From: DASXRU01 sp039933315
GTDB lineage: Bacteria; Acidobacteriota; Blastocatellia; Pyrinomonadales; Pyrinomonadaceae
Assembly (NCBI GenBank): GCA_039933315.1
Contig: JBDTOI010000034.1
Location: 1 to 29,931 of the forward strand
Reading direction: 5' to 3'
Length of the DNA: 29,931 nucleotides
This document shows positions 23,640 to 29,931 of the stretch, in pieces. Numbering within the stretch: the first letter of the stretch is position 1; every line of letters begins with the position of its first letter. The position numbers and the translations under genes are program-made. The notes under the pieces are model-generated. The model was not told the DNA's origin. It did no database searches and worked only from the letters and a program-made list of their open reading frames with translations.

Positions 23640-24278
23640 CTAGGGTTTCGCAGGGGTGACAGATTTGTCGTCCTGTTTCTTGTCTTGCTCCGCGACAGGA
23701 GCATTGGCGGGCGCCGCCTTGGTAGCCGTCATCGCTTCTACAGGGCTGGCCTGGCGTAGCGGTTTTATCTCAACCACATAATCTCGCTTACCGTTCAGCC
23801 ATACAGTCTCGCGTCTGAAGACCAAACGGTTCTCTTCGATTGCCACAAGTTGACCATCAAAGAATCTCTCTCCTGGATAAATAACGTAAGAGAGTTTTAT
23901 GGGGAGAGCTTCAACCATGGCCGCATAACCCCTCGGAGTGCGGAAAATACCTATAACCTGGACTTCGCCCAGGAGCAGCGCGGTCGTTGGTTTAGGCGCG
24001 GGAAGCTGCGCATTCATTGCTGCGATCTTTTGTGCTTTGTACCTCTCAATTCGTTCTTGAATTGTCGGAGGTAACAAGATCGAGCTTTTGATTGCTTTCG
24101 GTGCAACCAGCTCATATTTCCTAAACGGGTCGCGTCCCGCAGTCTTCTCGCGGGCGACACTTTTACCATCAGTCGCTGGCTGTTGCGCGGAACCGCATGT
24201 CGTAACAACGAAAAAGGTGCCTAGGAATATAAACAGGCCGGCGAGTGTAAAACGAATGATTTGTCTTTGGTGGTTCAT
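23640..24278 (-). CDS. pilP: PilP-like type IV pilus assembly protein
   Basis: A 212-residue exported protein placed between pilO and pilQ, exactly where pilP occurs. The N-terminal hydrophobic segment (8-27) ends at Cys28 (V-T-T-C), a possible but atypical lipobox, as PilP is usually a lipoprotein. The GRDPF motif (about 48-52), which starts the family core, is followed by a helical linker. The C-terminal beta-domain has LLLGEVQVIGIFRTPRGYAAMV and GERFFDGQLVAI (about 103-150), the HR-domain pattern that contacts the secretin. It should link PilN/PilO in the inner membrane to PilQ. The C-terminal tail is Ala/Lys-rich. AGGAAAA lies directly before the ATG. Confidence 0.85.
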   Translation of the reverse strand: MNHQRQIIRFTLAGLFIFLGTFFVVTTCGSAQQPATDGKSVAREKTAGRDPFRKYELVAPKAIKSSILLPPTIQERIERYKAQKIAAMNAQLPAPKPTTALLLGEVQVIGIFRTPRGYAAMVEALPIKLSYVIYPGERFFDGQLVAIEENRLVFRRETVWLNGKRDYVVEIKPLRQASPVEAMTATKAAPANAPVAEQDKKQDDKSVTPAKP

Positions 24279-24331
24279 TTTTCCTATCCCATAAATAGCG
24301 CAAGATTCTGCGCGGTACTTTAGAACTGATC

Positions 24332-24967
24332 CTACTTTGCTGGCGCGGGCGGGGGCGCCCCGGAGGCAGGTGATTTGGGAGCTTGTCCGGGCTGGTTCTG
24401 TAGCTTCTCAGCTGAGACATAATACGCTGTTAGATCGAACCTTGCGTCCACAGTTTTTCCTGGGGCTTGCTTATCTATCTGTTTGATCTCAAAGTTAGTG
24501 ATCGACACGATGCGTTGGTAGTGGGCCATTTGATCAAAAAACTTACGTAGGCTTGCGAAGGAACTTGTCACAGCTACGTCGATCCTCTTACCACTGTAGA
24601 AGTCCTGTTGCACGTCATCCTTTGGCGCAAACTTCCGCAGCGAAAGCTGCGCACTGCGAGCGCGTTCCTGTAGCCCCTGTAGGACCATGGTTATCTCACG
24701 CTGCTCTGGCAGCAATGCTTTGAGCTCCTCGTACTCTTCTTGTCGGTTTTGATAGGCGACCTTGAATTCATTAAGTCGCTGCGAGGCAATTTGGGCCTGA
24801 GCATTCTTCGGCAGCAGTTCAGCAATCTTAGCGTTGACTTCTTTCGTTTCAGCGCGTGTCCCACGAGTGACCAGATACCAGAAGCCTGCATACATGAACA
24901 ATGCAACGGCGCCAAACATCGCTACTCGAAAATACCATGGGAGAGTTTGAAGGGTTCCAATTCTCAT
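24332..24967 (-). CDS. pilO: Type IV pilus inner-membrane protein PilO
   Basis: From ATG 24965-24967 the product has 211 residues: a short cytosolic start, one transmembrane helix (about 14-34), a coiled-coil (about 38-90, with E-E-Y-E-E-L-K-A-L), and a periplasmic ferredoxin-like domain (about 95-190) with the FASLRKFFDQMAHYQRIVSI segment typical of PilO. The C-terminus is Pro/Ala-rich. PilO pairs with PilN through coiled-coil and membrane parts in the alignment complex. A GTG at 24998-25000 would add 11 residues and lacks a ribosome site; the internal ATG is preferred because a GAGGAAAGG sequence lies before it, though 12 bases away. It starts 62 bp after pilN. Confidence 0.9.
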   Translation of the reverse strand: MRIGTLQTLPWYFRVAMFGAVALFMYAGFWYLVTRGTRAETKEVNAKIAELLPKNAQAQIASQRLNEFKVAYQNRQEEYEELKALLPEQREITMVLQGLQERARSAQLSLRKFAPKDDVQQDFYSGKRIDVAVTSSFASLRKFFDQMAHYQRIVSITNFEIKQIDKQAPGKTVDARFDLTAYYVSAEKLQNQPGQAPKSPASGAPPPAPAK

Positions 24968-25029
24968 GACAGGTGATGACCTTTCCTCAATCCTCCGCAC
25001 GAGTTCTGCGGAGACAAAGCGATGTTAGT

Positions 25030-25716
25030 TTAATTCTTTGCGATGTGATTCGCGGGGTTGGGGGCTGGATTCGCGGGCTGAGAGTTGCTCGGTTGAGAGT
25101 AGTTGCATTTTATCGTAAACGTGACTACTTCTGGCTTTGGAGCATTCGGATCTTCAGTGGCGGCTGAGCTTGCTCCACCCGTTTTCACTTGAACAACTTC
25201 CCGTAGTGTTTCTATGTTTAGGTTCGTGAATAACCCTGACGAGAACTCAAGACTCTGTCCAAACCTGGTCACAGAAGCCTCGTTCGGTGACTCGCCCTTT
25301 ATCGTTAGCTCGGTTTCCTTTTGTTCGACACTCTTGAGGTAAAGCCCGGGCACGCTATCGAAACGATCCTTTATCTCTTTAAGCACGAATCCTGGTCCTT
25401 GCTGAGAAGCTCTCAATCGCTGGATGGCGTCAATTCTTACTTGAATGTCTTTGATCTTTTTCTCAAGTTCAGAACGTTCTTTGTTGACAGCATTCATCTG
25501 CTGATTGATCCGCTCCTGTTTCTCTAACTCTTTCTTGGCAAATGCGTTTTGGGAACGCGAACTAACATAATCGTAGCCCATAGCCATTATGAGCAGAGCC
25601 CCCACAACTAACGCCAGAAGCAACGTTTGGGTTAAGGGACTTGCGACTTTGTCCTCGACGACGCTAACAGCGCTGGGCCGGTCTGTAACCGATTCCAAAA
25701 GATTGATTCTAATCAT
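25030..25716 (-). CDS. pilN: Type IV pilus inner-membrane protein PilN
   Basis: A 228-residue bitopic protein. The conserved cytosolic INLLES motif (residues 4-9) docks into PilM. A transmembrane helix spans about 29-48, then a long charged coiled-coil (about 55-110, with KKELEKQERINQQMN and KKIKDIQVRIDAIQ). The periplasmic ferredoxin-like domain (about 120-180) follows, with YLKSVEQKETELTIKGESPN, and a Pro/Asn-rich tail. Its ATG overlaps the pilM stop by 4 bp (ATGA), so translation is coupled and the complex stoichiometry is likely set this way. Confidence 0.92.
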   Translation of the reverse strand: MIRINLLESVTDRPSAVSVVEDKVASPLTQTLLLALVVGALLIMAMGYDYVSSRSQNAFAKKELEKQERINQQMNAVNKERSELEKKIKDIQVRIDAIQRLRASQQGPGFVLKEIKDRFDSVPGLYLKSVEQKETELTIKGESPNEASVTRFGQSLEFSSGLFTNLNIETLREVVQVKTGGASSAATEDPNAPKPEVVTFTIKCNYSQPSNSQPANPAPNPANHIAKN

Positions 25717-26777
25717 CGAACCTCAACTCCTCTCAATGCCAGACCAACAGCGATGGCCATTTCCGGGACGACCTCACGCATATAATCGGGATCGAAACTT
25801 CTAGCGTCCACTCGTATCTGACGGAAGGGATCGAAAACCTCCACAGGTATCTCAAAGCGATGAGCCAGATACTCCATCAACCCTGTTAGCTTGGAGCCTC
25901 CACCCGAGATAAGTATCTTCTGCACGGCCGACTCGCCGTCCTCAGCAGTTGCGCGATAGAAATCCATTGTCTTTTGAATTTCAAGAGCCAAGATGTCAGA
26001 CACCGTCTCGAGGATAGGTTCAATCGCACGCTGTTCAACCCCTTCAGGAATTGCCATCCCGCGCTTGACCGCTTCTGCCTGTTCAAACGTGAGACCAAGT
26101 TCCTTCTGGAGGAGACCGGTATATTGATTGCCACCCACCGACGCATCTCGAGTGAATACCGACCGAGTGCCGTTCAGAATGTTGATGTTTGTAGTGGAGG
26201 CCCCAATGTTCAAGAGTGCAACGATCTGTCCCGGTTGGGGTTCGTAATTCAACTCATAGCAGTTTTGAAGCGCGAAGGCATCGACATCGATCACGGCTGG
26301 CTGTTTCCCGGCAAGTTGGATCGCCTGTTTGAGGTTAGCTATCTTGTCCCGTTTACAGGCAGCTAAGAGTACCTGAAGCGCGTCGGACGCGTTACCCGTG
26401 ATCTGGTAATCCAGATTCACATCGGAGATGTCGAAAGGAATGTGTTCCTCTGCATGCCAGCTAAATGATTCCTGAAGCTCGTCCTCACTCATCTGCGGCA
26501 GTATGATGTTTTTTACAATCACCGAGTGTCCGCTAACCCCGGCGGCAACCCTCGTAGTCGCGATCTTATGCTCATTAAAGATATTTGCTATCACATTCGA
26601 GACATTGTTCAACTCCATGATTTGGCCATCTACAATCGAGTCGGGTTGGAGATTCTCGTATCCCAGACTAACCAATTGAAAGCTACCATTCTTGCCCTGA
26701 AGCTCCACTGCCTTGACTGAGCTTGAGCCGATATCCAGGCCAACCATACTTTTCTTACTTATGCCGCGTGTAAACAT
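25713..26777 (-). CDS. pilM: Type IV pilus actin-like ATPase PilM
   Basis: A 354-residue, FtsA/actin-fold protein. Phosphate-binding loop 1 is GLDIGSSSVKAVEL (13-26). The 1C-type insert has the LPQMSEDELQESFSWHAEEHIPFD segment that marks PilM. A second phosphate loop, LLNIGASTTNINIL, lies near 188-201 and the adenosine loop ISGGGSKLTGL near 300. It binds the N-terminal peptide of PilN on the cytosolic face of the alignment complex, linking motor and periplasmic parts. It is the first gene of the pil operon and has GAGGAA 6-8 bases before the ATG. The leader (over 250 nt) carries the predicted c-di-GMP riboswitch. Confidence 0.94.
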   Translation of the reverse strand: MFTRGISKKSMVGLDIGSSSVKAVELQGKNGSFQLVSLGYENLQPDSIVDGQIMELNNVSNVIANIFNEHKIATTRVAAGVSGHSVIVKNIILPQMSEDELQESFSWHAEEHIPFDISDVNLDYQITGNASDALQVLLAACKRDKIANLKQAIQLAGKQPAVIDVDAFALQNCYELNYEPQPGQIVALLNIGASTTNINILNGTRSVFTRDASVGGNQYTGLLQKELGLTFEQAEAVKRGMAIPEGVEQRAIEPILETVSDILALEIQKTMDFYRATAEDGESAVQKILISGGGSKLTGLMEYLAHRFEIPVEVFDPFRQIRVDARSFDPDYMREVVPEMAIAVGLALRGVEVR

Positions 26778-27030
26778 ATTAATGATTCCTCGCGATTCGG
26801 ATGCGATTTTGGCGCCGCAATCGGGCGCGAGCTTGGCGAGCGCGCGACGTTCGGCAACGCAGAGATTTGGTCTGCAGAATTTGTTGAGATGATTTCAACT
26901 TTGATGTGGCGTTCCGCAGTCTTACTGGCGGCTGCTTGAACGAGGGTGACTCGTCGTCGGTGATATAGCTGGGTGCGTCCAACTTTCGAAGAAACGTGGG
27001 CGCGGTGGGTTGGTGAGCGAGCGCTGCGGA

Positions 27031-27135
27031 TTGTACTAGATCCTGGCAACCCAGCCGAGTCAAGCTTTCCGTGAAAGATGACTCCCGTCGGCTTTGCGGC
27101 CTCCGCTCACGCGAAGTGTGCCCTTATCAGTCCAA
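27031..27135 (-). ncRNA. c-di-GMP-I (GEMM) riboswitch upstream of pilM
   Basis: Read on the minus strand: P1 pairs TTGGACTGAT with ATCTAGTACAA (27135-27126 with 27041-27031, small bulge). Then GGGCACA, a 6-bp P2 CTTCGC/GCGGAG closed by a GTGA (GNRA) tetraloop, the family-defining CGCAAAGCC, ACGGGAGTC starting P3, an inner TTTC/GAAA arm, and GACTC then GGCTGGGTTGCC closing P3. Order, spacing and text match the GEMM-I consensus (GGGCAAACC, GNRA loop, ACGCAAAGCC, ACGGG, GCCGGGUUGCC). One deviation is C for A in the first conserved strand (GCACA rather than GCAAA). The family binds cyclic di-GMP. It sits 253 nt before pilM. Confidence 0.85.
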
Positions 27136-27191
27136 GTCAAAGAGGCGGCTTGATTTCAGAACGCTTTTGGGCAATCCCGACCGCCGACTGC

Positions 27192-27220
27192 AGGCTACAA
27201 CACTGGCGAACTAATGTCAA
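27192..27220 (-). promoter_or_regulatory. Predicted promoter of the pilMNOPQ operon
   Basis: On the minus strand a perfect TTGACA (27220-27215) is followed after 17 bp by TAGCCT (27197-27192), a weak -10. The expected start near 27185 puts the riboswitch about 50 nt into the transcript. Confidence 0.5.
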
Positions 27221-27473
27221 CAGTATTTTACAGCATTTAACTGCTTGATTCGGAAGGGAATAAAGCTAATAGTGGAAACAAACTGACCCGCCAGCAGACA
27301 TTTCCTGGAACTGGAGGCGGGGTTATTCCAGCGACTTCAGTCGACCCACTGGTGGCGTGGTAGGTGCAGGTCTTACTACAAACTAATACCGGTTTCAGCG
27401 ATTGTGCCTCGCAGGCAGGAAGGGATCGTTGCTTTGTTGCTGAGACTCTTGACTTAACGTACGATGCAGCCTT
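27221..27473. other. Gene-free region before the 564-residue protein gene
   Basis: No convincing ORF. A CCCGCC/GGCGGG stem (27287-27292 with 27316-27321) encloses a 23-nt loop. TTGCTG, 17 bp, TACGAT (27460-27465) is a possible plus-strand promoter; it would start transcription at or next to the ATG (27474), implying a leaderless message, in line with the absence of a Shine-Dalgarno there. Confidence 0.35.
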
Positions 27474-29168
27474 ATGCGAGTTAGTCGCTTGCTGGCAGTC
27501 CTAAGTATACTCCTTCTTGGCGCTGTCGCCTGGCTTTGGTGGAATTCACCTCGCCAAGTTGAGATGGCCGCGTACGTCCCCGGTGACTCCCTCCTTTACC
27601 TTGAGGTCAACAGTCTGACTAAGATTGCGACTGATATGACCCAGACTGATGCGTGGAGGGTCCTTTCTACCGATCCTGATTTCAAACCTGATCTTTTTCG
27701 TGTTACCTGGATGGGTCGTCTAGCTCGTTGGACAGGTATAGGATCCGCCGAACAGGTTATTCTGGCACGAGCGCAATTTGCGTTGTTTGTCATGTCCTTT
27801 GACGCGATGGACGAAGAGCCTACGTTACGAATCCGGCCCCTGGCGGCGCTGGTAATTGAGACTCACACTACCGAAAGAAGGATGAGACCGGCGATAGAGA
27901 GATGGGTAAAACGTTTGGCCCAAAGAGTTTACCCACAATCCAGAACCGAACGGAGAATGCTTGACGGAATTGAATTCGTTGAGTGGGTATCCACCAAAGA
28001 CGGCCGTCGAATCGTTGTTGCCTTCATCGGTTCGGTCGCTATTATCGGGAATGACGCTCGCGCTGTTCAAGCATGCACGTTGGTACGACGAGGAGCCAAA
28101 CCGAGCCTTGCGGGCAACAAGAATTTAGAACTACTCCGCACCCGCGTTAGCGGCGACCGAGCCGTCGCCTTCGGTTATGTTTCCGCTTTGGGTCTTGGTA
28201 AAATTGCGGCCTTCGCTGCTCAATTATATTTCGAGAGAGTGTCCGCCAGTGCGGAGGCTCAGCAAATCTTCTCCAAAGCCGCGGAAGGAATTCTGGAGGG
28301 AGCGGCCTGGGCGACGACAACTGAAGGCGTCAGTGTGGAAGACCGTTATTTTGTGTCGCTATCTCCGGACTTGGCCAACCCTCTTAGAGATGCCTTTGCT
28401 GGATCCTCTGGTACCAGCTTCGCAGCAAACGCTCTCCTCCCTGGCGACACCTATTCCTTTACTCAATACAACCTTCAAGACCCGCGCCTCGCCTGGCGTG
28501 GCTTGAATCGTGCAATTTCGTCTCACGTCGACATTCTTGGTGCTGTGTTACTCAACCCTTTATTGAGGGCCGTTCTGTGGCCCTACGGCATCGATGACCC
28601 CGATACCTTTCTTGGTGCGATCGGACCGGAAATTGTGACGGTTCGGCTCGACGGGGCCGCCACGACTAGCGTGCTGATCGTTCAGCCTTTGGACACTCCA
28701 ACCTTACAAAGGCTTCTCAGCAAACGTCTTGGACCGGGTGCTCGCACAGAGCGTGTGGCGCCTTACGAGTTACGTAGCTCCATTGAAGGCACCTTTTCTG
28801 CAGGCTTCGTAGAGGGGCGATTGATTATGGGCCCTCCAGAATTGGTGCGCAGATGTCTAATGGCTAAGTTGCAGCGAACCACGCTTGACCTCGCTAAGTC
28901 CGCGAGACAAGTTAGTGCGCTATCGGCGTCGGAGCCACCACTCGCAGTTACCTATACGCGAGAGGCGGAGAGTGTAAAAGGATTTCTTTCTCTGGTCTCC
29001 ACCAATTCCAGATATGCGGAGAGCAACACAAAGCTACTTTCTGATATACCCTATAGCGTCAGTACCACAAATCTTAGTGGCAATGGTTTTGAGAAAACGA
29101 CGCACTCGACGTTTGGCCTTCTCGCGACGTTGGTCGCGCAAGTTGCTTCAGAGTTGACAGCTGAATGA
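27474..29168 (+). CDS. Membrane-anchored periplasmic protein of unknown function
   Basis: A 564-residue protein with a single N-terminal hydrophobic helix (about 5-23), which may be a signal anchor, and a large periplasmic body. The opening V-P-G-D-S-L-L-Y-L-E-V-N resembles the start of DUF3352-type proteins (bacterial proteins that begin with a P-x-D-S-x-x-Y-x-E element), but the match is by eye and weak. The body alternates beta strands and helices with internal similarity between segments (residues near 30-200 and 300-480), suggesting a duplicated domain. No enzyme motif is apparent. It overlaps rdgB by 4 bp (ATGA), so they are co-translated, but there is no clear functional link to nucleotide-pool cleaning. 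Confidence 0.75.
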   Translation: MRVSRLLAVLSILLLGAVAWLWWNSPRQVEMAAYVPGDSLLYLEVNSLTKIATDMTQTDAWRVLSTDPDFKPDLFRVTWMGRLARWTGIGSAEQVILARAQFALFVMSFDAMDEEPTLRIRPLAALVIETHTTERRMRPAIERWVKRLAQRVYPQSRTERRMLDGIEFVEWVSTKDGRRIVVAFIGSVAIIGNDARAVQACTLVRRGAKPSLAGNKNLELLRTRVSGDRAVAFGYVSALGLGKIAAFAAQLYFERVSASAEAQQIFSKAAEGILEGAAWATTTEGVSVEDRYFVSLSPDLANPLRDAFAGSSGTSFAANALLPGDTYSFTQYNLQDPRLAWRGLNRAISSHVDILGAVLLNPLLRAVLWPYGIDDPDTFLGAIGPEIVTVRLDGAATTSVLIVQPLDTPTLQRLLSKRLGPGARTERVAPYELRSSIEGTFSAGFVEGRLIMGPPELVRRCLMAKLQRTTLDLAKSARQVSALSASEPPLAVTYTREAESVKGFLSLVSTNSRYAESNTKLLSDIPYSVSTTNLSGNGFEKTTHSTFGLLATLVAQVASELTAE

Positions 29169-29779
29169 ATTCCCTGCCGGAAAGTATTGTCATCGCTGCG
29201 CGGAATCCGGGAAAACTCGTTGAAGTAGTCTCGATTCTCGAGGGGTTGCCTTTCAAGCCGCTATCCCTGTCTGATTTTACCAATGTGATAGCTGTGGAAG
29301 AGTCAGGACAGACATTTGCCGCTAACGCCATCCTGAAGGCTCAAGGATACGCAAGACAGACTGAGCATTGCAGCATCGCCGATGATTCGGGTGTAGAGGT
29401 GGATGCGCTGGGAGGAGTGCCAAGAGTGATTTCGGCCCGCTTTGCAGGCGAGGGCGTTGATGCTGACCACGTTTCACTTCTGCTATCGTGCATGGAGTCC
29501 ATTCCGGAAGAGAAACGCACTGGTCGGTTCCGCTGCGTAATTGCGATGGCCGACGCAAAGGGCGACCTGACGTATCTAGCGAATGGTGCATGCGTAAGGA
29601 GAATTGACTTTCATCCGCGTGGATGCCACGGCTTCGGATATGACCCGGTGTTCATTCCTCATGGTTCCAATTTGACATGCGCCGAGATGGAGTTTTCGGT
29701 AAAGAATCAACTAAGCCACAGGGCTATGGCTTTGTCGAAGATGCGTCATTTTCTAGTTGATTTCATCGAGCAACGTTGA
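29165..29779 (+). CDS. rdgB: Non-canonical purine NTP pyrophosphatase (RdgB/HAM1)
   Basis: A 204-residue protein of normal RdgB length. The N-terminal substrate loop is ARNPGKLVE (12-20, equivalent to the TxNxxKxxE motif). ESGQTFAANAILKA is the metal-binding segment, and ADDSGVEVDALGG carries the catalytic Asp pair. HGFGYDPVF and the C-terminal KNQLSHRAMAL (base-specificity SHR) complete the set. It hydrolyses ITP, dITP and XTP to the monophosphate and pyrophosphate, keeping deaminated purines out of DNA and RNA. The start overlaps the upstream gene by 4 bp. Confidence 0.94.
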   Translation: MNSLPESIVIAARNPGKLVEVVSILEGLPFKPLSLSDFTNVIAVEESGQTFAANAILKAQGYARQTEHCSIADDSGVEVDALGGVPRVISARFAGEGVDADHVSLLLSCMESIPEEKRTGRFRCVIAMADAKGDLTYLANGACVRRIDFHPRGCHGFGYDPVFIPHGSNLTCAEMEFSVKNQLSHRAMALSKMRHFLVDFIEQR

Positions 29780-29847
29780 CCGACTATTAACGCCGGAGAT
29801 AGAATGGCTTTCACTTTGCTTGCAAGACTCACTTACGATATAGCTTT

Positions 29848-29924
<77 letters not shown>

Positions 29925-29931
29925 TCTTTCT

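Noticed and set aside
26779..27063. 94-residue frame spanning the pilM leader
   Set aside because: It starts (TTG) inside the riboswitch P3, is rich in Arg/Ala/Gln without domain pattern, and has no ribosome site; coincidental openness is more likely than a leader gene.
29811..29847. Dedicated promoter for tRNA-Pro
   Set aside because: TTGCTT-N17-TATAGC exists but its -10 ends 3 bp before the mature tRNA, too close for a normal start; no better pair was found, so the tRNA may be read from rdgB.

Overview
The window looks like a chromosomal segment of an Acidobacteriota member, probably a Blastocatellia-type soil lineage. This is an inference from gene content: an acidobacterial-type von Willebrand A protein, an ECF sigma factor coupled to a Gly-rich TonB protein, a compact pilMNOPQ cluster, and moderately high GC with weak Shine-Dalgarno sites. 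It carries about 30 protein genes, a tRNA-Pro(UGG) at the right edge, and no phage, CRISPR array or intact insertion sequence.

Layout. Positions 1-7900 are all on the minus strand. In transcription order they are metH (cobalamin-dependent methionine synthase), two small overlapping unknown genes, an acyltransferase, a YegS/DagK-type lipid kinase, a DinB-fold protein, a ferritin-like protein, a PilZ protein, and the 5' end of a gene running off the left edge. Positions 8252-10056 (plus) hold coaD and a class I aminotransferase. Positions 10156-12218 (minus) hold an ECF sigma factor and its overlapping TonB-domain partner. Positions 12584-18885 (plus) hold an M16-fold protein lacking its zinc site, ubiE/menG, two Dpp/Opp-type permeases, and an ABC-2 exporter pair. 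Next come a VWA protein (minus) and a GT51 transglycosylase (plus). Positions 21120-26777 (minus) hold pilM-pilN-pilO-pilP-pilQ plus a roadblock/LC7 gene. The right end holds a membrane-anchored unknown protein overlapping rdgB, then the tRNA.

The most informative signals are in the leaders. Upstream of pilM (27031-27135, minus) is an RNA with the landmarks of a c-di-GMP-I (GEMM) riboswitch, behind a TTGACA promoter. Type IV pilus alignment-complex synthesis would then be under c-di-GMP control, and a canonical PilZ receptor lies in the same window. Upstream of metH (8059-8114, minus) is an RNA matching the SAM-II aptamer, starting a few bases after a predicted transcription start. It is followed by a strong 11-bp GC hairpin and then a heptamer-repeat hairpin touching the metH start. 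Methionine synthase would be repressed by its downstream product SAM.

Intergenic repeats are also present: a perfect 22-bp inverted pair whose arms are themselves palindromes (1142-1222), a 101-bp MITE-like foldback (14812-14912), and REP-like and heptamer elements. All calls come from reading the sequence; no database search or folding program was run.
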